Source: a virus
IMG/VR virus record: IMGVR_UViG_3300030090_003432
Location: 1 to 31,808 of that record
DNA: 31,808 nucleotides
Direction: 5' to 3' (one strand)
Shown: piece by piece, positions 16,226 to 23,298 of the stretch
Layout: each line of letters opens with the position of its first letter
Numbering within the stretch: the first letter of the stretch is position 1
The notes under the pieces: model-generated
What the model was told of the DNA's origin: nothing
The model's database searches: none
What the model saw: only the letters and a program-made list of their open reading frames with translations
Made by a program: the position numbers and the translations under genes

Positions 16226-17887
16226 ATGTCTAAAAATCTTGGAACAATCGAAAAGTTGATGGATGGATATAATCCACACCGTCAACGCATGGAAGAAACC
16301 CGTGGATTGGTCAAGAAGTGGGAACCAACCGGACTTTTAGAAGGTTTAAATACAGAACACAAAACTCACGGAATGGCAGTATTGCTTGAGAACCAGGCAC
16401 GTCAGTTAATTGACGAGTCCTCTCATACAGGTACTTCCGCTAATTCTGAAGAGTGGTCAGGTGTTGCTCTACCATTGGTAAGAAAAATCTTTGGTGAATT
16501 AGCAGCACAGGAATTTGTTAGTGTTCAGCCTATGAATCTTCCTTCCGGTCTGATTTTCTATCTTGACTTTAAATACGGTACTGCCCAAGCTGGTTTCGCT
16601 AAGAATCAAGAAGTATTTGGTATAACTTCTGCTTCTGGCGACCCATCTCAGGGTCTTTATGGTGCTGGTACATTTGGGTATTCCGCAAATGACTACACCG
16701 GTACTGCACAAGCAGTTGCAGCCTTAACAGGTTCAACTACTTGGTCAGATGTTGACTTTGAACCAGACTTGTCTGCTTCAAATGCTTCATCAGCAATCGG
16801 TACACAATTAAAAACTTTCGATATCCCAGTATCTACTTTGTCAAATCCTGACTTGAGTGGTGCAAGGGCTTTCGAAATTACAGGTTCAACAGCATTTACT
16901 GCTTTCTATCCTGCTTACACCAAAATTCTTGACGGTGTAGACGGAAACGAAGTTGACCCAGATAGTGGTGCAGCTACTCACATTCGCTTTATTGTACAAG
17001 AAGCTTCTGTACCTGACGGTGGAACAGCTTCAATATTGTATCATAAGCAGCCAACCGATACAACTCGTGGCGACTTTGAAGCAACAGGAACACAAGTTGA
17101 TGCTAATCCTGAAACTGATATTGATATACCTGAAATCGACATCGCAATGCGTTCAATCGCAATCGTTGCTAAAACTCGTAAGTTGAAAGCTGTTTGGACT
17201 CCTGAGCTTGCTCAAGACCTTAACGCTTATCACTCAGTTGATGCAGAAGCTGAACTTACTTCACTACTTAGTGAGTACGTATCAATGGAAATCGACCTTG
17301 AAATCCTTGATATGATTCGTTTAGCTGCTAATGCTAAGACTGAGAGATGGTCAGCAAGAGTTGGATTTGAGTTCGATTCAGATTCTTCACTATTTACAGA
17401 GTCCTCAGCTAACTCTAATGCTTACACAAAAGGTGAGTGGTTCCAAACTCTTGGAAACAAAATACAAAGTGTAAGTAACGCAATTCATCAAAAGACTCTC
17501 AGAGGTGGTGCTAACTTTATAGTAGTATCTCCTGAGACAGCAACAATCCTTGAATCTATTCCTGGATATGCTACAACTTCTGATGGTGATGCAAACAATA
17601 AATCCTATGCAATGGGTGTACAGAAAGCTGGTTTATTAAATAACCGCTTTACCGTATATAAGAACCCATACCAGTTCGAGAACACCGTTCTTGTTGGTTT
17701 CAGAGGAAGCAATTTCTTAGAAACTGGTGCTGTGTATGCTCCTTATGTACCGTTGATAATGACACCTCTTGTATATGACCCAAAGAACTTTACTCCACGT
17801 AAAGGTGTAATGACACGTTACGCGAAGAAGATGGTTAGACCAGAATTCTACGGTAAAGTTATTATTGCTGACGTTAACTACGTTTAA
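16226..17887 (+). CDS. 23: Major capsid protein (gp23-like)
   Basis: This 553-residue protein (T4 gp23 is 521) starts eight bases after GGAG. T4-like landmarks are KWEPTGLLEGL near the N-terminus, VSVQPMNLPSG, KTRKLKAVWTPELAQDLNAYH, DAEAELTSLLSEYVSMEID, NFIVVSPETATILES, and near the end APYVPLIMTPLVYDPKNFTP. LIDE (61-64) before Ser65 aligns with the T4 gp23 maturation site after residue 65, so the first 64 residues are probably removed by gp21. It forms the icosahedral shell. The gene stands as its own unit between a structured spacer and a strong terminator, which fits very high expression. Confidence 0.96.
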   Translation: MSKNLGTIEKLMDGYNPHRQRMEETRGLVKKWEPTGLLEGLNTEHKTHGMAVLLENQARQLIDESSHTGTSANSEEWSGVALPLVRKIFGELAAQEFVSVQPMNLPSGLIFYLDFKYGTAQAGFAKNQEVFGITSASGDPSQGLYGAGTFGYSANDYTGTAQAVAALTGSTTWSDVDFEPDLSASNASSAIGTQLKTFDIPVSTLSNPDLSGARAFEITGSTAFTAFYPAYTKILDGVDGNEVDPDSGAATHIRFIVQEASVPDGGTASILYHKQPTDTTRGDFEATGTQVDANPETDIDIPEIDIAMRSIAIVAKTRKLKAVWTPELAQDLNAYHSVDAEAELTSLLSEYVSMEIDLEILDMIRLAANAKTERWSARVGFEFDSDSSLFTESSANSNAYTKGEWFQTLGNKIQSVSNAIHQKTLRGGANFIVVSPETATILESIPGYATTSDGDANNKSYAMGVQKAGLLNNRFTVYKNPYQFENTVLVGFRGSNFLETGAVYAPYVPLIMTPLVYDPKNFTPRKGVMTRYAKKMVRPEFYGKVIIADVNYV

Positions 17888-17926
17888 TATCAGTAATGAT
17901 TTAGGTCGTACTTAGGTACAATACTT

Positions 17927-17958
17927 AAAAGGGTGAGTTTTACGACTCACCCTTTTTT
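17927..17958 (+). terminator. Rho-independent terminator after the major capsid gene
   Basis: GGGTGAGT (17931-17938) pairs with ACTCACCC (17945-17952) around a six-base loop TTTACG, followed by six T. The A-run before the stem can pair with the T-run. It lies about 40 bases after the capsid stop codon and would isolate capsid mRNA from the neck genes. Confidence 0.9.
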
Positions 17959-17978
17959 GTTTATAATTGTTAATTGTT

Positions 17979-17986
17979 ATATTTAT
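17979..17986 (+). promoter_or_regulatory. Candidate late promoter octamer ATATTTAT
   Basis: An exact copy just after the capsid terminator, 34 bases before the gp13-like gene. Since transcription should stop at the terminator, a promoter is needed here, which makes this the best-supported copy. Confidence 0.6.
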
Positions 17987-18020
17987 TAATGAGAAAATAC
18001 ATATAATTTAGGAGATTTTT

Positions 18021-19178
18021 ATGGCTCAAGAACCGATATGGGCAGGTAGTAGTTCATTTTCAGAAGGAGATACACCCTGGGGATTTTACGATACTGATAC
18101 TGAATTTACATCATCTGCTGACAAATTTGCAGATTGGTGTGCTCGTAGACTAGGTTATCCTATTATGGCAGTAGAACTACAATCAGGTTCATTTTATGCT
18201 ACTTTTGAAGAATCAGTAAGTGAATATTCAGCTCAAGTAAACCAATTCAATATAAGAGAAAATTTATTAACTCTACAAGGTCAGGCAACAGGTTCAGATA
18301 ATAATGTAACTCACAAAAGAATTACTCCGACTTTAGGAAGAAGTGTTCAACTTTCAAAACAATACGGTACAGAAGCTGGTGTTGGTGGTGATGTTGATAT
18401 CAAAAAAGGTTCGATTACAATTCATAGTGGTTCACAAGAGTATGACTTGAATGCATTATATGCAGATGTTTCTGAGAGTGGAGCTATAGAAATCAAAAGA
18501 GTGTATTATGAAGGTACACCGGCTATGCAAAGATTTTTTGACCCATATGCTACAACAGGATATGGTACAATAAATATGGTACAAGGTTTCGGTTTCGGAA
18601 ACTATTCACCAGCAGTTTCTTTCACTTTAATGCCAATATTTGAAGATTTGTTAAGAGTTCAAGCTATCGAATTAAACGACGCAATTAGAAAGTCAGCTTA
18701 CTCATTCAATCTTGTAAATAATAAAGTTAGAATATTTCCAGACCCTGAAGAATCAAGTACTTTATATTTCGACTACGTTGTAACAAACGATAGAGATAAT
18801 CCTTTACAGGCTGATTATAGTGGTTCTGTAAATACTATCTCAGATTATTCAAATGTTCCTTATGATAATATGGAATACAAACATATTAATGATGTAGGTA
18901 GACAATGGATAAGAAAGTATGGATTAGCTCTCACAAAAGAATTGTTAGGTATTATTCGTTCTAAATACGGAACTATTCCGATACCTAATGCTGAAACAAC
19001 GTTGGACGGAGAAACTTTGAGAAGTGAAGCAGCGGCTGAAAAGGAAGGACTCATTACAGAACTAAGAGAAACTTTAGAGGCAACAAGCAGAAAAGCTATG
19101 TTAGAAGCTGACAAAGATGAAGCAGAGTTTCTACAAGAAAAACTTAATAAAGTTCCATACCCAATCTACATAGGATAA
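18021..19178 (+). CDS. 13: Neck protein (gp13-like)
   Basis: This 385-residue protein starts six bases after AGGAG. The segment CARRLGYPIMAVEL (40-53) corresponds to the start of T4 gp13 (RRLGAPIINVEL). The C-terminal part near 294-350 (IRKYGLALTKELLGIIRSKY, then TTLDGETLRSEA and AEKEGLITEL) matches the end of T4 gp13, including the final residues ending in Ile-Gly. It is longer than T4 gp13 (309 residues), with an N-terminal extension and middle insertions. gp13 binds the portal after packaging and, with gp14, closes the head and forms the tail-binding surface. Confidence 0.88.
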   Translation: MAQEPIWAGSSSFSEGDTPWGFYDTDTEFTSSADKFADWCARRLGYPIMAVELQSGSFYATFEESVSEYSAQVNQFNIRENLLTLQGQATGSDNNVTHKRITPTLGRSVQLSKQYGTEAGVGGDVDIKKGSITIHSGSQEYDLNALYADVSESGAIEIKRVYYEGTPAMQRFFDPYATTGYGTINMVQGFGFGNYSPAVSFTLMPIFEDLLRVQAIELNDAIRKSAYSFNLVNNKVRIFPDPEESSTLYFDYVVTNDRDNPLQADYSGSVNTISDYSNVPYDNMEYKHINDVGRQWIRKYGLALTKELLGIIRSKYGTIPIPNAETTLDGETLRSEAAAEKEGLITELRETLEATSRKAMLEADKDEAEFLQEKLNKVPYPIYIG

Positions 19179-19182
19179 TTAT

Positions 19183-19668
19183 ATGGCAAGTCGATACTAT
19201 CCTCAAAAAGACATAAATACTTTCGATAAGTTCAATAAAGAACTTGTGGGTAATTTAGTAGCTGAAAAAGATGGAATAATAAATCAGACGGTTGTTATTT
19301 ACAAAATTTCAGCTTACGATACCGAAGTAAATATGTATGGTGAAACATCAGGAGGTAAAGTTTTTAAACCTGGAGTTCAAGTAGCTTGTATAGTAAGTGC
19401 CGATGAACAAACGACTACCACTGATGAATTTGGTCCTGACTTACAACAAACAGCTATATTTTCTTTTATAAGACAAGCTTTACAAGACATAAGTTATGTT
19501 GTTGAGATAGGAGATGTAATTGACTGGAATAACGGATACTGGGAAGTTTCTTCTATTAATGAAAATCAACTTATAGGAGGACAAACAGATTTTAACCATT
19601 CAGTCGTTTGTACAACGTTCTTAGTAAGAATTTCACATCTAAACATTGAAAGAGTGAGAAGTGTATAA
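19183..19668 (+). CDS. 14: Neck/head-completion protein (probable gp14-like)
   Basis: This 161-residue protein lies between the gp13-like and gp15-like genes, the T4 order. GDVIDWNNGYWEVSSIN near 119-135 resembles the beta-strand core of gp14-type neck proteins (a GDxI stretch followed by xxEI/V). It is much shorter than T4 gp14 (256 residues). It would act with gp13 at the head-tail junction. The sequence match to T4 gp14 is weak, and synteny carries most of the weight. AGGA precedes the ATG, and the stop is in a TAATG overlap with the next gene. Confidence 0.68.
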   Translation: MASRYYPQKDINTFDKFNKELVGNLVAEKDGIINQTVVIYKISAYDTEVNMYGETSGGKVFKPGVQVACIVSADEQTTTTDEFGPDLQQTAIFSFIRQALQDISYVVEIGDVIDWNNGYWEVSSINENQLIGGQTDFNHSVVCTTFLVRISHLNIERVRSV

Positions 19669-20447
19669 TGTCATTAAAACCCTTACCCCGAAAACAACGA
19701 GTAGAAAATCGTGGTTATCAATACTCAAGGAAAGACAAAGATAGAACTAAAGACATTTCTGTTACTTTAGAAGACATTGATTCAGCAATCTTTTTTTATT
19801 TTGATAATGTAATTAAACCATCTGTAAAAGAAAACGGAGAACACATAAAAGTTCCTGTAATGTACGGTTCAGTTGAGAGATGGAAATCAATACTCAGAGA
19901 TGGTTTTTTACGAGATAAGAAAAAACAAATTATAACTCCATTGATTGTTTTTAAAAGAACAACAATAGGTATAGATGGTTTAGTTCCTCAGGATAAGTTA
20001 GACGCTAACAATCCTAATCAATTTTTTCCTTTTCAAACAAAATACACACAACTAAATAGATATGATAACTTAACTACTCAAATAGGAGCTATTCCTCAAC
20101 AAGAGTATTATAACGTTACTTTTCCTGACTATGTAACCGTTTCGTATGAGTTTATAATATGGACTACTTATATAGAACAAATGAATACATTAGTTGAAAG
20201 AATAAATTATGCTGACGGTGCTTACTGGGGTAATCCAGACAAAATGAGATTTAGAAGTAAAGTTGAAAGTTTTGAAGATGCTACTGAAATAACTGATGGA
20301 GAAAGAATTGTCAGGACAAATTTTGAAGTTACAATAAATGGATATTTAGTTTCAGAAAAAGGTAACGAAAATAAATCTACGACTGAAAAATTTATCACAC
20401 CAAAAAAATTAACATTTGTAAATGAGGTAGTAACGGATGTCGTCTAA
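19668..20447 (+). CDS. 15: Tail completion and sheath stabiliser (gp15-like), first copy
   Basis: This 259-residue protein (T4 gp15 is 272) shows the gp15 pattern: HIKVPVMYGSVERW like IRVPITYAS, IITPLIVFKR, then VSYEFIIWTTYIEQMNTLVE like the T4 segment MIYELSIFTRYEDDMFQIVE, and a final VRTNFEVTINGYLV like IEWSLTFEVNGWMYP. In T4, a gp15 hexamer caps the tail and connects it to the neck. The N-terminus MSLKPLPRKQRV recurs nearly unchanged in the following gene. It overlaps that gene by 11 bases. Confidence 0.85.
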   Translation: MSLKPLPRKQRVENRGYQYSRKDKDRTKDISVTLEDIDSAIFFYFDNVIKPSVKENGEHIKVPVMYGSVERWKSILRDGFLRDKKKQIITPLIVFKRTTIGIDGLVPQDKLDANNPNQFFPFQTKYTQLNRYDNLTTQIGAIPQQEYYNVTFPDYVTVSYEFIIWTTYIEQMNTLVERINYADGAYWGNPDKMRFRSKVESFEDATEITDGERIVRTNFEVTINGYLVSEKGNENKSTTEKFITPKKLTFVNEVVTDVV

Positions 20448-22113
20448 ACCATTACCAAGAAAACAAAGAGTCTTAAATAGAGGTTTCCTTTATACAAGGA
20501 CTGGAGATGATGTATCTGATTTATCAGTAAATTTAATCGATATTGATTCTTCTATATTGTATTATTTCGAAAATATTATACAACCTTCAGTCGAAGATAA
20601 TGGTGAAAATGTCAAAGTACCAATAATGTATGCCTCACCCGAACGTTGGAAATCAATTCAACGTGATGGTTTTTTAAGAGATAAAAAAAGACAAATAATA
20701 ACACCTGTCGTTGTTTATAAAAGAACCTCAGTCGAAAGAGATGAGACGGTACCTCAAGACAAATTAGATGCTAATAATCCTAATCTTTTTTACTCGTTTG
20801 AGAAAAAATATTCACGTTCACATAGATACGATAACTTTGGACTACAACAAGGTCTTTTACCTCAAAAAGAATATTACAATGTTATGTTTCCTGATTATGT
20901 TAATATTACGTATGAATTTATAATCTGGACAACATATATGGAACAAATGAATAAAATTGTCGAGAAAGTTATTTATTCAGATGGAGCATATTGGGGTGAC
21001 CCAGAAAAATTAAGATTCAGAAGTAGAGTAGAAAGTTTTAGTGATGTAACTGAAGTCTCTGATGCAGAGAGATTAGTCAGAACAAACTTTACGGTATCAC
21101 TAAGAGGATATTTGTTACCTAAAGGAAACTTTGACCATCGTTCAACCACACAAAAATATCTTACTCCTAAAAAAGTTATAATAGGAGAAGAGGTAGATAC
21201 AGCTGTAACAAAAAATGTAGGTAAAGCAGGTCAGTTTTTAGAAGACTTACCAAGTGCTACTACACAATTACCCTCAACACCTACTGGTGATGTTTCAGTT
21301 TCAGTTACGAACGGAATAATCTTCATAGGAGGAACTGGTGTTACTCTTTCAGCAGACGGTGTATTATTCGATGGTAGTACACCTATTACTCAGACGGTTT
21401 CAATAGGACAATCTGTAGCTACAACCGATAATGTAGTATTTAATCAAGTATCAGCAAGTTCATTAGTATTGGGAGGTACAACATTCGATAGTGATAGTAT
21501 TACAGGAAACATAAATATAACTGGTTCTGTAACACTTGGAAATACAACAATAAATGGAAATGCTGTGATTGAGGGCTCAATAACAGCTCAAGAATTTAAA
21601 ACAGAGTTTGTTTCGGCTTCTATTTTATTCAGTAGTGGTTCAACTATTTTTGGTGATACGATAGATGATACTCACAACTTTACAGGTAGTCTTTTAATTT
21701 CAGGTTCAAGTTTTTCTCTTAACAACACTTCATTTGATGGTATATCTAACGATACAACATTAGGAGATAGTAGTCAAACACAAGTTGTTACAGAGCATGC
21801 AGTTAAAAGTTATGTCGATACTGAAGTAAGTGATACTAATACATATTTTAGAAAACAATTTGTAAAAACATCAACCACAATAACGACAGCTACAGCAAGT
21901 TTTTCAGCTGCTACAGCCTCGGCTCCTACCAGTTTAACTGCTACAGGAGAAAATGATTTTGTATTTTTTGTAAATGGTCAATATATGGAACACGATGCTC
22001 TTGAAATTGAACAAAGTGGTTCTGTATTTTTATTGAAAGTAGATAACGATAGTATTGGTTATGATTTAGAATCAGACGATGAGATATTAGCTATTGGTAA
22101 ATTTGACTCTTAG
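20437..22113 (+). CDS. Second gp15-like domain fused to a fibre-like tail
   Basis: This 558-residue protein begins MSSKPLPRKQRV. Its first ~245 residues are a close paralogue of the preceding gp15-like protein (shared RWKSI, RDGFLRDKK, VPQDKLDANNPN, YYNVxFPDYV, YEFIIWTTY, YWGxPxKxRFRS). From about 265 on it is Gly/Ser/Thr-rich beta repeat (TGVTLSADGVLFDG onwards), with GSTIFGDTIDDTH near 402 and a C-terminal SSQTQVVTEHAVKSYVD followed by FVFFVNGQYMEHDALEIEQ. The whole C-terminal part is shared with the next gene. The simplest reading is a neck/collar protein carrying a fibre, with the gp15 fold as anchor. This is inferred from the fusion, as T4 gp15 has no such tail. Confidence 0.85.
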   Translation: MSSKPLPRKQRVLNRGFLYTRTGDDVSDLSVNLIDIDSSILYYFENIIQPSVEDNGENVKVPIMYASPERWKSIQRDGFLRDKKRQIITPVVVYKRTSVERDETVPQDKLDANNPNLFYSFEKKYSRSHRYDNFGLQQGLLPQKEYYNVMFPDYVNITYEFIIWTTYMEQMNKIVEKVIYSDGAYWGDPEKLRFRSRVESFSDVTEVSDAERLVRTNFTVSLRGYLLPKGNFDHRSTTQKYLTPKKVIIGEEVDTAVTKNVGKAGQFLEDLPSATTQLPSTPTGDVSVSVTNGIIFIGGTGVTLSADGVLFDGSTPITQTVSIGQSVATTDNVVFNQVSASSLVLGGTTFDSDSITGNINITGSVTLGNTTINGNAVIEGSITAQEFKTEFVSASILFSSGSTIFGDTIDDTHNFTGSLLISGSSFSLNNTSFDGISNDTTLGDSSQTQVVTEHAVKSYVDTEVSDTNTYFRKQFVKTSTTITTATASFSAATASAPTSLTATGENDFVFFVNGQYMEHDALEIEQSGSVFLLKVDNDSIGYDLESDDEILAIGKFDS

Positions 22114-22558
22114 GAAAATATAATGGCAAAAGTTTTATTCAAAAAACCCTTAAAATTTCTTGATGGTACAGGAGTTGATGTTAATCCTAATGAAGATTTA
22201 AACGGTTCTGAAAAACATAGAGTTACTTTTAACATAGGTCAAGATGTCAATACAGATTCAGACGTTCGATTCAATCAACTAAATATAACCACAAATACTT
22301 TTATTCTTGATGATAGTAGTATGGTTTTGTTTGAAAATCAAATTACAGGTTCATTTACACAAACTGGAACTTTTATTGTTTCAGGTGATTTAACTGGTAG
22401 TGGTAATTTAACTATATTAGGTTCAATTACAGCAGATGAAATTTTTAGTGAGGTATCAGAATCAATCACAATATTTGATAGTGGTTCAACGATATTCGGT
22501 GATAGTATTGATGATACTCATAATATTACTGGAAGTGTATTAGTAAGTGGTTCATTAG
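21634..22558 (+). repeat. GSTIFGDTxxDxH module shared between fibre genes
   Basis: The stretch at 21634-21711 in the gp15 fusion recurs at 22480-22558 in the next gene, and once more at about 30526-30601 in the giant fibre. Each copy encodes GSTIFGD, a DxxH segment and a following TGSxxxxGS. Confidence 0.8.
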
Positions 22559-22965
22559 TTTTCAACAACTCTACTATTGATGAAATATCATCAGATACCT
22601 CATTGACAGATAGTAGTCAAACTTCATTAGTAACTGAAAATGCTGTCAAAACTTATCTTGATAATGAAGTAGCAGGTAGTGTAGACAAACAAACTTATTT
22701 ACGAAAGAGTTTTGTACATACAGGAAGTTTCGTGAATAGCACAACAGCTAGTTTTACTGCTATCACTGCTTCAGCTCCAACAGGATTTTCAAATACAACT
22801 GAAGAAGATTTTATGTTTTTTACAAATGGTATGTTGATGGAGTATGATGCTATAAATATACAACAAAGTGGGTCAATTTTATTACTAAAAGTAAATGCTA
22901 ATAGTATTGGGTATCAATTACAAACAAATGATGAATTTGTTGGATTTGGTAAATTTAATTCATAG
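22123..22965 (+). CDS. Fibre-like structural protein (paralogue of the preceding C-terminus)
   Basis: This 280-residue protein starts after AGGA. The N-terminal MAKVLFKKPLKFLDGTG is distinct. Then comes a NIGQDVNTDSDVRFNQL segment like the upstream SIGQSVATTDNVVFNQ, a Gly/Ser beta-repeat region, GSTIFGDSIDDTH (near 120), and a C-terminal SSQTSLVTENAVKTYLD and FMFFTNGMLMEYDAINIQQSG. It therefore copies the C-terminal architecture of the gp15 fusion without the gp15 anchor. It may form mixed trimers with that protein or be a separate short fibre. Confidence 0.82.
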   Translation: MAKVLFKKPLKFLDGTGVDVNPNEDLNGSEKHRVTFNIGQDVNTDSDVRFNQLNITTNTFILDDSSMVLFENQITGSFTQTGTFIVSGDLTGSGNLTILGSITADEIFSEVSESITIFDSGSTIFGDSIDDTHNITGSVLVSGSLVFNNSTIDEISSDTSLTDSSQTSLVTENAVKTYLDNEVAGSVDKQTYLRKSFVHTGSFVNSTTASFTAITASAPTGFSNTTEEDFMFFTNGMLMEYDAINIQQSGSILLLKVNANSIGYQLQTNDEFVGFGKFNS

Positions 22966-22992
22966 ATACCACTTTTCTTTTACCATCTTCAG

Positions 22993-23000
22993 ATATTTAT
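22993..23000 (+). promoter_or_regulatory. Candidate late promoter octamer ATATTTAT
   Basis: An exact copy only four bases before the ATG at 23005, in the context CAGATATTTATATG. If it is a -10-like element the transcript would start at or inside the next ORF, giving a leaderless mRNA or serving the large gene at 23264. Confidence 0.45.
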
Positions 23001-23004
23001 ATGT

Positions 23005-23298
23005 ATGAGAAAACGAAGTTGGCCCAACAGAAAGAATCGTCCTTGTCCTGATTGTGGGAAAATGTTAACCTACACGAGAAAAGATACATTCGATAGGGCT
23101 GTAGGTAATAATTCAGTATGTAAATCTTGTGCTCAAATGGATAGAAAACTTACGTTAGAAACGATTGAAAAAATGAAACAACCAAAAACTATCGAACACA
23201 AGAAGAAGATTTCAAAATCAATTACGAATTGGTGGGAAGACAGAAAACAGAAAGATATAGAGTATGGCTTTAATAGACAGCAAGCAGTTAAATCCTAG
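23005..23298 (+). CDS. Zinc-finger and NUMOD3-like protein, possible homing endonuclease remnant
   Basis: This 97-residue basic protein sits between two fibre genes. RPCPDCGKM (Cys14, Cys17) and VCKSCAQ (Cys39, Cys42) form a zinc-ribbon pair. The following LTLETIEKMKQPKTIEHKKK and ISKSITNWW resembles the NUMOD3 DNA-binding repeat found in phage homing endonucleases. No HNH or GIY-YIG catalytic core is present, so it may be a degraded or DNA-binding-only relic, or a small regulator. No ribosome-binding site is seen before its ATG. Its last 35 bases overlap the next gene. Composition differs from its Ser/Thr/Gly-rich neighbours, consistent with insertion. Confidence 0.6.
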   Translation: MRKRSWPNRKNRPCPDCGKMLTYTRKDTFDRAVGNNSVCKSCAQMDRKLTLETIEKMKQPKTIEHKKKISKSITNWWEDRKQKDIEYGFNRQQAVKS

